DNA of 64,000 bases from JBLMXQ01 sp050257855 (GTDB taxonomy: Bacteria > Acidobacteriota > Vicinamibacteria > Vicinamibacterales > CAVVIG01), in NCBI GenBank assembly GCA_050257855.1, contig JBLMXQ010000139.1:1-64000 (forward strand), written 5' to 3'. Under the pieces are notes generated by a model. That model searched no databases. It had not been told where the DNA came from and saw only the letters and a program-made list of their open reading frames with translations. Each line of letters opens with the position of its first letter. Position 1 is the stretch's first letter. Shown piece after piece: positions 53,917 through 61,047 of the stretch. The position numbers were made by a program, and so were the translations under genes.

Positions 53917-55122
53917 CTACTGCAGCACCGAGCTGAGCTGGAACAGCGGCATGTAGAGCGCCAGCAGCAGCGTCGCGACGACGACCCCCATGATCACGAG
54001 GAGCACCGGCTCCACCAGCGTGACGAACCGATCCATGTTCGTCGAGATCTCCTCGTCGTAGAAGTCGGCGACCGTGTTCAGCATTTCCTGCAGCGCGCCG
54101 GTCGATTCGCCGACTTCGGCCATCTTCACCACGACGTCGGGGAACACGCCCCGCGCCTCGAGCGCCGCCGCGAAGGATTCGCCTTCGCGCACGCGCGCGG
54201 CGACCACGTCGAGCTCGCCCGCCATGAACCGGTTGCCGATCGAGCCGGCGGCGATGTCGAGAGCGTGCACGAGCGGCAGACCTCCGCCGAGCAGCGTGGC
54301 CAGCGTGCGCGACATCTGCGACGCCGCGAACTTCCGTGCTACCGGCCCGAGCGTCGGGACCGCCAGCATCGCGCGGTCGAGCCGCGCCTGCTGGCCCGGC
54401 CGGCGCACCCACGCGCCCGCCACGACCACCGCGCCAATACCGACTGCCAGGATGGTCAGGATGTGCGCGCGGATCCCGTTCGACACCGTCAGGATGACCC
54501 GCGTCGCCATCGGCAGCTGCGCGCCGAACGAGGCATAGAAATCCGAGAACGCCGGCACCACCTTCAGCACGATGATGCTGACGAGCACCAGCGACAGCGA
54601 CACGAGGACCGCCGGATAGATGAGCGCCGAGAGCGTCTTGCGCTTCACCGTCGCGACGATCTTCGTGTACTCGACGTAGCGCCGCAGCACTGCGTCGAGG
54701 CTGCCGCTCCGCTCGCCGGCAACCAGCGAGGCCGTATACACGCGCGGGAATTCCCCGTGTTCGGCGAACGCGTCCGACAGCGCCGTGCCCGATCGCACCT
54801 TCTCGTGGACGTCGTCGAGAATCGCGCGGAACGCCGGCGACTGCACGCGGCGCCGCAGCAGATCGAGCGACTGGACCAGCGGCATGCCGGCCTTGAGCAG
54901 CGTGGCGAGCTCCTGGTTGAACACGAGGAACTCGCGCGTCGGCACGCCCTTGCGCTGCGGCAGCCCGAAGGTGAGGCCCGCAATCGCGCCCTTGGGGTGA
55001 AGCGAGAGGACGAAGAGGCCCTTGTCCTCGAGCTCGCGGCGCAGACGCGCCTCGCTCTCCGCGACGTAGATGCCTTCGGTGATCTCGCCGTTGGGCGACG
55101 CGAGGCGGCAGCGGAACTCCAC
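53917..55122 (-). CDS. Type II secretion / type IV pilus inner-membrane platform protein (GspF/PilC)
   Basis: GspF/PilC is the polytopic protein on which the assembly ATPase acts. The 401-residue product has two copies of the T2SF domain (FNQELATLLKAGMPLVQSLDLLRRRV and FAASQMSRTLATLLGGGLPLVHALDIAAGS) and three membrane helices, the last near the C-terminus (LLVIMGVVVATLLLALYMPLF). The start is a GTG. It is the first gene of the operon and lies about 77 bases downstream of the predicted transcription start. Confidence 0.94.
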   Translation of the reverse strand: MEFRCRLASPNGEITEGIYVAESEARLRRELEDKGLFVLSLHPKGAIAGLTFGLPQRKGVPTREFLVFNQELATLLKAGMPLVQSLDLLRRRVQSPAFRAILDDVHEKVRSGTALSDAFAEHGEFPRVYTASLVAGERSGSLDAVLRRYVEYTKIVATVKRKTLSALIYPAVLVSLSLVLVSIIVLKVVPAFSDFYASFGAQLPMATRVILTVSNGIRAHILTILAVGIGAVVVAGAWVRRPGQQARLDRAMLAVPTLGPVARKFAASQMSRTLATLLGGGLPLVHALDIAAGSIGNRFMAGELDVVAARVREGESFAAALEARGVFPDVVVKMAEVGESTGALQEMLNTVADFYDEEISTNMDRFVTLVEPVLLVIMGVVVATLLLALYMPLFQLSSVLQ

Positions 55123-55205
55123 GGCTCAGGCGACCGCTCCGGGCAGAGCCTCAGCGGCAAAACCGCCGCAACGAATTGTCGGCGTGGACATTATCGACTT
55201 TGAAA

Positions 55206-55214
55206 ATTATACCA
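55206..55214 (-). promoter_or_regulatory. Extended -10 promoter of the pilus/secretion operon
   Basis: On the minus strand TGGTATAAT is a perfect -10 with a TGn extension (55214-55206). No -35 match lies 16-18 bases upstream, which is normal for extended -10 promoters. Transcription would begin near 55199, giving gspF a 77-base leader that contains a GCGGC...GCCGC hairpin. Confidence 0.6.
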
Positions 55215-55273
55215 AGATTGGCCACGGCGCACCCATCGTTAGACCGTGCACCGGCGCGAAAAGCTGGAGGTGG

Positions 55274-55927
55274 CTATCGGCCGCCGGCGCCGAACAGCTT
55301 CAGGATGCGCGCGACGTAGCTCCGGGTCTCGCCGTACGGGGGGATTCCGCCGTAGCGCACCACGGCCGATTCCCCGGCATTGTACGCCGCGAGGGCGAGC
55401 GCGACGGTCGGAAACCTGCCGAGAAGGGTCTTCAGATGCCTGATGCCGGCCGTGATGTTCTGCGCCGGCTCGTACGGGTTGGTGACCGCGTACTGCTGCG
55501 CCGTCTCGGGCATCAGCTGCATCAGCCCCATGGCGCCCTTCGGCGATCGCGCCCGCGGCTGGTAGCCCGATTCGACCTGGATCAGCGCGTTCACGAGCCG
55601 CGCGTCGACGCCTTCCTCGCGGGCCACCCGGGTGACGATGCGCGCGTACTCGGGCGGCGGCAACAGCGGAGCGGCCGGGGGAGCAGCAGCGGCCGCCGGC
55701 TGCGGTTCCGGATACGGGACCTCGTCCGGGGCGATCCTCGTGATGATCGATCGCTCGCACACGATTTCGCCGCCGCTGCGCAGCACCAGGACGAGCGAAT
55801 CGCCGTCGAACCGGTGCCCCTTCACCGAGAGCGACCGCCCATTCGCGAAGAACACGAGCTCGGCTCGCGCGGGGACCGCGCCCGCCGCGATGGACACGAA
55901 GGCAACGAAGGACACCAGCGCCTTCAT
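55274..55927 (-). CDS. Lytic transglycosylase (SLT domain)
   Basis: The 217-residue product has a signal peptide (FVAFVSIAAGAVPARA), a short beta domain (VFFANGRSLSVKGHRFDGDSLVLVLRSGG in part) and the Slt-type catalytic domain with the glutamate in ALIQVESGYQPRARSPKGAMGLMQLMPETA (split) and LALAAYNAGE. It cleaves peptidoglycan, possibly to let the adjacent envelope machine through. The ATG at 55927 begins the signal peptide. It starts two bases after the upstream lipoprotein stop and lies next to the pilus operon. Confidence 0.92.
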   Translation of the reverse strand: MKALVSFVAFVSIAAGAVPARAELVFFANGRSLSVKGHRFDGDSLVLVLRSGGEIVCERSIITRIAPDEVPYPEPQPAAAAAPPAAPLLPPPEYARIVTRVAREEGVDARLVNALIQVESGYQPRARSPKGAMGLMQLMPETAQQYAVTNPYEPAQNITAGIRHLKTLLGRFPTVALALAAYNAGESAVVRYGGIPPYGETRSYVARILKLFGAGGR

Positions 55928-55929
55928 CC

Positions 55930-56832
55930 CTACCTCGCGTCCACGTATGCGTGGAAGACCCGGATACCCAGCTCGCGGGGATCCTTGTTGACCGCGGCGT
56001 CCAGCAGCGCCGGCACGAACGTCTTGTCGACCACGATGTGCAGCTCTACCAGGCTGCCCGTGCCGAGCTGTGCGGCCGTGAGGCGCACCTTCCGGAGCAC
56101 CTGCTCCTTCGGTGCGAGCGCAAACCGGTCGACGACCGGTCCGCCGGCGACGCTCACCTGCACCTGCTGCGTGTCGTGGAACACGCCGCCCGGGTTGTCG
56201 GCGTCGAGGTAGAACACGCAATCCTTCCGCGGGTTCCTGAACGCGATCGTCGCGTCCTTCTTCGTCCACTGCCACTGGACGGCCTGATTGTGCTCGGCGA
56301 CCTCGGCGGCATGCCAGCCGTCCTTGAAGACGATCGGCGGGTTCCCCGTCTGCGGATCGAGGCGCAGATGGGCCACCGTGTACGCCCGCTGTCCGTCATC
56401 CTGGCCGGACAAGGGCAGCCGCTTCTGGTCGGCTGTCGAGTACAGCCCGATCCGGAGCGACGCGTCGCCGACGTAGGGATAAACCGGGATGAACACGGTC
56501 CGCGTGTACTGGATCGTCTGCCCCGGCTTCCACTCGGTGGTCGGCGTCGGCGGGTTGTGATCGTCGGTCCACATCAGCTCGTCGTCGCTGTCCACGACGT
56601 GCAGCATGACGCGGTAGTCCTGTGTGAAGTGGGCGTCGGACGCGACGACGAAGCGGTAGGTGATGTCGATGGGGCTGCCGAGAGGCGCAGTTGCGCGGCT
56701 CAAGACGACCTGCGGCGTGGCGACCGGCGGCGCGGCCGGCTCGCGCCTGCGGCAGGCGCCGGCCGACACGGCGAGAGCAGCCACAGCAACAAGGACGACG
56801 GCGGCACGAGCGGGACGAGGACGCAGATCCAT
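55930..56832 (-). CDS. Lipoprotein of unknown function
   Basis: I do not recognise this family. The 300-residue product has a signal sequence with a lipobox (VSAGAC) and a mostly beta-strand body: ATAPLGSPIDITYRFVVASD, DDELMWTDDHNPPTPTTEWKPG, then a second part with KDATIAFRNPRKDCVFYLDAD. It has the look of two beta-sandwich domains. It is cotranscribed with the lytic transglycosylase (two-base gap) and divergent from the microcompartment operon. The ATG at 56832 starts the signal sequence. Confidence 0.7.
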   Translation of the reverse strand: MDLRPRPARAAVVLVAVAALAVSAGACRRREPAAPPVATPQVVLSRATAPLGSPIDITYRFVVASDAHFTQDYRVMLHVVDSDDELMWTDDHNPPTPTTEWKPGQTIQYTRTVFIPVYPYVGDASLRIGLYSTADQKRLPLSGQDDGQRAYTVAHLRLDPQTGNPPIVFKDGWHAAEVAEHNQAVQWQWTKKDATIAFRNPRKDCVFYLDADNPGGVFHDTQQVQVSVAGGPVVDRFALAPKEQVLRKVRLTAAQLGTGSLVELHIVVDKTFVPALLDAAVNKDPRELGIRVFHAYVDAR

Positions 56833-56875
56833 GAGTCGTAGCGGTCCTGGCCGGGGGCGAAGGGCAACCGATCCG

Positions 56876-56905
56876 ATAGTAGTGCAGTTGTCGCATCTCC
56901 CGCAA
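56876..56905 (-). promoter_or_regulatory. Possible promoter of the lipoprotein-transglycosylase pair
   Basis: On the minus strand TTGCGG (56905-56900), an 18-base spacer and TACTAT (56881-56876) make a weak promoter 44 bases ahead of the lipoprotein ATG. It overlaps the divergent candidate at 56888-56916. Confidence 0.35.
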
Positions 56906-56916
56906 TCGGCTAGACT
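56888..56916 (+). promoter_or_regulatory. Possible promoter of the microcompartment operon
   Basis: TTGTCG (56888-56893), a 17-base spacer and TAGACT (56911-56916) form a weak promoter. Its start point would fall at about 56923, one base before the shell-protein ATG, so the mRNA would have almost no leader. No Shine-Dalgarno sequence precedes that ATG. Confidence 0.35.
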
Positions 56917-56923
56917 TCGCGGC

Positions 56924-57205
56924 ATGTCAGCGTCCGAAGCGCTCGGGATGGTCGAGACCAGAGGGCTGATCGGTGCGATCGAAGCGGCGGATGCCATGGT
57001 CAAGACCGCCAACGTCGTGCTGATCGGCAAGGAGTACATCGGCGCCGGCTACGTCACGGTGCTGGTGCGGGGCGATGTCGGCGCCGTGAAGGCCGCGACG
57101 GATGCCGGCGCCGCCGCTGCCCGCCGTGTGGGCGAGCTCGTCTCGGTTCACGTCATTCCCCGCCCGCATGCAGAGGTCGAGCGCATTCTTCCCAAGGGCG
57201 CCTGA
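56924..57205 (+). CDS. Bacterial microcompartment shell protein (BMC-H)
   Basis: The 93-residue product is a single BMC domain of the hexamer-forming PduA/EutM type: EALGMVETRGLIGAIEAADAMVKTANV, then YVTVLVRGDVGAVKAATDAGAAAA. Hexamers tile the facets of microcompartment shells. The stop overlaps the aldehyde dehydrogenase start (TGATG). No second shell gene (BMC-T or pentameric BMC-P) is present in the window, so a complete shell would need genes located elsewhere. Confidence 0.94.
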   Translation: MSASEALGMVETRGLIGAIEAADAMVKTANVVLIGKEYIGAGYVTVLVRGDVGAVKAATDAGAAAARRVGELVSVHVIPRPHAEVERILPKGA

Positions 57206-58989
57206 TGGCAGAACCTCCGGCGCCGAAACAGCCCGATCGCGACCTCGAGTCGATCGCCGAAGCCCGCGCGCTCGCCCGCCGCGCCCGGCAGGCGTGGCTC
57301 GAGCTGGCGGAATTCAGCCAGGAGCGAATCGACGCCATCGTCGACGCCGTCGCCGGAGCCGCCACGCCGCAGGCCGAAGCCTTCGCGCGCCTCGCCGTCG
57401 AAGAGACCGGGTACGGCGTGGTCGCTGACAAGATCCAGAAGAACCTGTTCGCGTCACAGAACGTCTACGACTTCATCAGGCCGATGAAGACCGTCGGCGT
57501 CGTGGCCCGGCACGAGGACCGCAGGGTCGTCGAGATCGCCGAGCCGTTCGGCGTCGTCGCTGCGGTAGTGCCCTCGACGAATCCGACCTCGACCGCCATC
57601 TACAAGATCCTGATTTCGCTCAAGGCCCGCTGCTCCATCGTGATCAGTCCACATCCGGCCGCCGTGCGCTGCATCACGCGCGTCGCCGAGGTGCTCGACG
57701 AGGCCGCGCGGCGCGCCGGCGCGCCCGCCGGCGCCGTGAACTGGATGACCACCGTCACGCTGGAAGGGACGCAGGAGCTGATGAGGCACCGGGACGTCTC
57801 CGTCATCCTGGCGACCGGCGGGATGGGGCTGGTGCGGGCGGCGTACAGCGCCGGCAAGCCGGCGTACGGCGTCGGGCCGGGCAACGCGCCCGCGTTCATC
57901 GAGCGCACCGCGAACGTCCGCAAAGCGGTGCGCGACGTGATCGTCGGGAAGACGTTCGACAACGGAGTGCTCTGTTCGTCGGAGAACTCGGTCGTCGTCG
58001 ACGAACCGATTGCGGGCGACGTGAAACGCGAGTTCGAGGCGCAGGGCGCCTACTTCATGAACGCGACCGAGATGGCGGCGCTCGCGCAGGTGCTCGTCAC
58101 GCCGCAGCGGCTGCCGAATCCGGCGCTCGTCGGCAAGTCGGCCGCCTTCATCGCCGGCAAGTGCGGCATCGCCACCCCCGCCGACACGCGCGTCCTCATC
58201 GCGCCGCTCGAGGGTGTCGGGCGCGAGTATCCGCTCTCGATCGAGAAGCTCTGCCCCGTGCTCTCGTACTACGTCGTGCGCGACTGGCGCGAGGGCTGCG
58301 AGCGCTGCAAACAGATCCTGCGGTACGGCGGGATGGGCCACACGATGTCCATCCACTCGCAGAACGAGCAGGTCATCCTGGAGTTCGGCCTGAAGAAGCC
58401 GGCGTTCCGCATCGTCGTCAACTCGCCGACGACGCACGGCTCGATCGGGCTGACGACCGGCCTCGACCCGGCGATGACGCTCGGATGCGGCGGCTACGGC
58501 GGCAACATCACATCCGACAACATCTCGCCCCGCCACCTGCTCAACATCAAGCGACTGGCGTACGAGATCGCGCCAGCCCGGAGCCGGTTCGACGCCGAGG
58601 CGCCGGCCGGGAGCATGGGCCGGCGGGAGCCGGCCCATGCCGGGTCCGCTTCCGGCCCCACCCTGCCAAAGGCACCGGCGAGGCCCGAACCGGAGGGCAT
58701 CAGCGCGGCCGCGCTCACCGACCGCATCGACTCCTTTCTCCGCTCCCGCGGCTATCGTCCCGAGGCCTCCGCGGCGGTCGCCACACCGGCCATGACCGGT
58801 GTGCGGGCCGTCGGGGCGCATCCGGGAGGCGACGAAGCGCCGCTCGAGTTCGTCTGCGAAGACGACGTCCGGCAGGCGGTGCAGGCCGGGCGCAAGCTGC
58901 TGATTTCCGAGCGGGCCATTGTCACTCCGGCCGCAAGGGATCTCGGCGAGCAGCACCGCGTTTTCAGCGTCGCGCCGTGGCGCGCCTGA
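57205..58989 (+). CDS. Microcompartment CoA-acylating aldehyde dehydrogenase
   Basis: The 594-residue product is a PduP/EutE-type CoA-acylating aldehyde dehydrogenase, which turns an aldehyde into acyl-CoA and NADH. Family marks are VPSTNPTSTAIYKILISLKAR, the catalytic Cys257 in FDNGVLCSSENS, MGHTMSIHS and TLGCGGYGGNITSDNISPRHLLNIKRL. The core ends near residue 455; a tail of about 140 residues follows. It has a Pro/Ala-rich linker, an amphipathic helix at about 498-516 (ISAAALTDRIDSFLRSRGY) that could be an encapsulation peptide, and a final segment (CEDDVRQAVQAG, IVTPAARDLGEQH). It overlaps the shell gene by one base. Confidence 0.93.
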   Translation: MAEPPAPKQPDRDLESIAEARALARRARQAWLELAEFSQERIDAIVDAVAGAATPQAEAFARLAVEETGYGVVADKIQKNLFASQNVYDFIRPMKTVGVVARHEDRRVVEIAEPFGVVAAVVPSTNPTSTAIYKILISLKARCSIVISPHPAAVRCITRVAEVLDEAARRAGAPAGAVNWMTTVTLEGTQELMRHRDVSVILATGGMGLVRAAYSAGKPAYGVGPGNAPAFIERTANVRKAVRDVIVGKTFDNGVLCSSENSVVVDEPIAGDVKREFEAQGAYFMNATEMAALAQVLVTPQRLPNPALVGKSAAFIAGKCGIATPADTRVLIAPLEGVGREYPLSIEKLCPVLSYYVVRDWREGCERCKQILRYGGMGHTMSIHSQNEQVILEFGLKKPAFRIVVNSPTTHGSIGLTTGLDPAMTLGCGGYGGNITSDNISPRHLLNIKRLAYEIAPARSRFDAEAPAGSMGRREPAHAGSASGPTLPKAPARPEPEGISAAALTDRIDSFLRSRGYRPEASAAVATPAMTGVRAVGAHPGGDEAPLEFVCEDDVRQAVQAGRKLLISERAIVTPAARDLGEQHRVFSVAPWRA

Positions 58990-59023
58990 ATACGCCTTAT
59001 TGCTGAGCCCTCTCGACTTACTG

Positions 59024-59053
59024 TTGACCATCGCGTCCGGGGGGTGCTAACAT
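59024..59053 (+). promoter_or_regulatory. Sigma70-type promoter ahead of the MltD-like gene
   Basis: TTGACC (59024-59029), an 18-base spacer and TAACAT (59048-59053) give a fair promoter. Transcription would begin near 59060 and produce a leader of about 180 bases before the ATG at 59243. Confidence 0.55.
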
Positions 59054-59059
59054 GACTCA

Positions 59060-59242
59060 GCCGTAGTACGAAGGCGTTTTTAGCCTTCGCGCGCTGGCGG
59101 GGGCCCCAGCCCTCCGCGCCTACACGTCCTGGTTTGCCGGCGTTTGCCGGGTTGACCGCGTGCCTACTCGGAGCCCCCGTCAGGGGGTGCCTTTACGACT
59201 CGCCCGACTGCCGCTTCCGGCCGGGCGATCGGGGAGCGCCCG
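59060..59242 (+). promoter_or_regulatory. Structured 5' leader of the MltD-like gene
   Basis: No gene is visible. A perfect 7-bp stem, CGAAGGC (59069-59075) and GCCTTCG (59083-59089), closes a GTTTTTA loop. A G+C-rich fold follows (about 59091-59120), then a GCCGG-CGTTTGCCGG direct repeat, a CCCCC-GTCA-GGGGG hairpin near 59180-59195 and a GGGCG...CGCCC stem next to GGGGAG, the likely ribosome-binding site. I could not match it to a known riboswitch. Confidence 0.4.
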
Positions 59243-60973
59243 ATGGTCGTTCGTTCGGGGCCGTTGCGCTGTCTATTCGCGCTGCCCATTCTGACTCTCG
59301 CCGCCTGCGGATCGAGCATCCGCGCGACAGCTCCTGCGCTCTCCCGACCGGCCGCGCCCGCCGTGCCGGACGTGCGCCCCGTGGTTTCAGCCCCGACCCC
59401 GCTGGTCCTGGTCGACCCCGTGCAGTCGCTCATCGACCGGTCGGAGCGGCACTTCGAAGCCGGCCAGACGGAACTGAAGCTCGGCCATATGGAAACCGCG
59501 CGGCGCGAGTTCAACCGCGCGGTGGACGTGCTGCTCGAGTCTCCGTACGGCGGCCGGACGGAGCCGCGTATCCGCGAGCACTTCGATCGCCTCGTGGATC
59601 GGATCAGCGCTTACGAAGTCAAGGCGCTCGCCGAGGGCGACGGGTTCACCGAAAAGCGCTACGAGCCGGCGTCGATCGACCAGTTGCTGGCGTTGTCGGC
59701 GACGCTGACGCCGGCGCCCTCGGACCTGCAGAGCGCGGTTCGCTCCGACATCGACGCCACCGGACACGACATCGAAATCCCGCTGAACGGTCGCGTCCTG
59801 TCCTACATCGAGCTGTTCAAGGGTCGGCTGCACGACTTCATCGAGGACGGGCTCAGCCGCGGCAGCAGGTACCTGCCGATGATCCAGAGCGTCTTCCGGG
59901 CCGAGGGGCTGCCGCTCGACCTGGCGTACGTGCCGCTCATCGAGAGCGCGTTCAAGGCCGACGCGCTGTCGCGCGCGAGGGCCAAGGGCGTCTGGCAGTT
60001 CATGGCGGGAACGGCGGCCGAGAACGGGCTGCGCCGCGACTGGTACGTGGACGAGCGCTCCGATCCCGAAAAGGCGACGGCCGCTGCGGCGAAGTACCTG
60101 TTGTCGCTCAACAAGCTGTTCGACGGCGACTGGTCGCTGGCCCTGGCGTCGTACAACGGCGGTCCGGCGCGGGTCCAGCGCGCCATGAAGCGCTTCAGGA
60201 TCGACGATTTCTGGAGGCTCGCCGCCAAGCCGCACGTGCTGCCGCGCGAGACGCGCGAATACGTGCCGATGATTCTCGCGGCGATCGTCATCGCCCGGAA
60301 CCCGGCGCAGTACGGGTTCGACATCGAGCCCGGCGCGCTGCCTGCCTACGAGCGTGTGACCCTGCCCTTCCCGGTCGACCTGCGGCGCGTGGCCGAGTGG
60401 ACCGACTCGACGATCGACGAGATCCAGTCGCTGAACCCGGAGCTGCGCCGCTGGACGACCCCGATCAAGGACCACGATTACGAGCTGAAGGTGCCGGCCG
60501 GCACCGGCGCGCGCGTGCGGCAGCAGCTGCAGGAGTCGTCGGCGTCCGAGGTCGCGTCGCTGAACTGGTACTCGGTGAAGTCGGGCGACACCCTGCTGCG
60601 GGTCGCCCGCAAGCTGCACGTCCGCCAGGTCGATCTGGCCGAGGCCAACTACCTGCCGATCCGGACCCCCCTGTCGGCCGGACAGAAGCTCGTCGTGCCG
60701 CACGAGGCGACCGTGCTGATGGCCGCGCGGACCGAACGCACGGTGCCCGTGGCCGAGGCGCGCGCGACCACGTCGACCGCGGGGCAGATCGCCGACGCTA
60801 CGGAACCCTCGTCTCGCGTGAAGGTGTTGTACAAGGTGCGCCGAGGCGACACGCTGTCCTCGATCGCCGAGGCGTTCAGAACCACCGTGTCGGCCCTGAA
60901 GACCTGGAACCGCATGTCCGGCGCCCGTATCGTTGCGGGCGACCGTCTCACGATCTACAAGCGCGCCAATTGA
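59243..60973 (+). CDS. MltD-like membrane-bound lytic transglycosylase with LysM domains
   Basis: The 576-residue product is a lipoprotein (LTLAAC) that cleaves peptidoglycan. Its catalytic SLT domain (about residues 210-340) has the glutamate in PLIESAF, then KGVWQFMAGTA and LASYNGGPARVQRAM. Two LysM domains follow (NWYSVKSGDTLLRVARKL and YKVRRGDTLSSIAEAF) that bind glycan chains. The MltD-type order is lipobox, helical region, SLT, LysM. GGGGAG lies seven bases before the ATG. It converges on the coiled-coil gene. Confidence 0.93.
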   Translation: MVVRSGPLRCLFALPILTLAACGSSIRATAPALSRPAAPAVPDVRPVVSAPTPLVLVDPVQSLIDRSERHFEAGQTELKLGHMETARREFNRAVDVLLESPYGGRTEPRIREHFDRLVDRISAYEVKALAEGDGFTEKRYEPASIDQLLALSATLTPAPSDLQSAVRSDIDATGHDIEIPLNGRVLSYIELFKGRLHDFIEDGLSRGSRYLPMIQSVFRAEGLPLDLAYVPLIESAFKADALSRARAKGVWQFMAGTAAENGLRRDWYVDERSDPEKATAAAAKYLLSLNKLFDGDWSLALASYNGGPARVQRAMKRFRIDDFWRLAAKPHVLPRETREYVPMILAAIVIARNPAQYGFDIEPGALPAYERVTLPFPVDLRRVAEWTDSTIDEIQSLNPELRRWTTPIKDHDYELKVPAGTGARVRQQLQESSASEVASLNWYSVKSGDTLLRVARKLHVRQVDLAEANYLPIRTPLSAGQKLVVPHEATVLMAARTERTVPVAEARATTSTAGQIADATEPSSRVKVLYKVRRGDTLSSIAEAFRTTVSALKTWNRMSGARIVAGDRLTIYKRAN

Positions 60974-60987
60974 GAGGACCGGTATGA

Positions 60988-61030
60988 GGGACGGTCTGGC
61001 GACCGTCCCCTGCCGTCGTTCCGCCGACGG
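60988..61030. terminator. Two hairpins between convergent genes (possible bidirectional terminator)
   Basis: GGGACGGTC (60988-60996) and GACCGTCCC (61001-61009) form a perfect 9-bp stem with a TGGC loop. A second hairpin, CCGTCG (61013-61018) and CGACGG (61025-61030), follows. They lie between the MltD stop and the end of the opposing coiled-coil gene. There is no T-run, so termination on this basis is only probable. Confidence 0.45.
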
Positions 61031-61047
61031 ATTCGCTCTCCCTCTGA

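Noticed and set aside
59060..59242. Cyclic-di-GMP (GEMM) riboswitch before the MltD-like gene
   Set aside because: The conserved GEMM core and tetraloop-receptor elements are not found; kept only as an unidentified structured leader.
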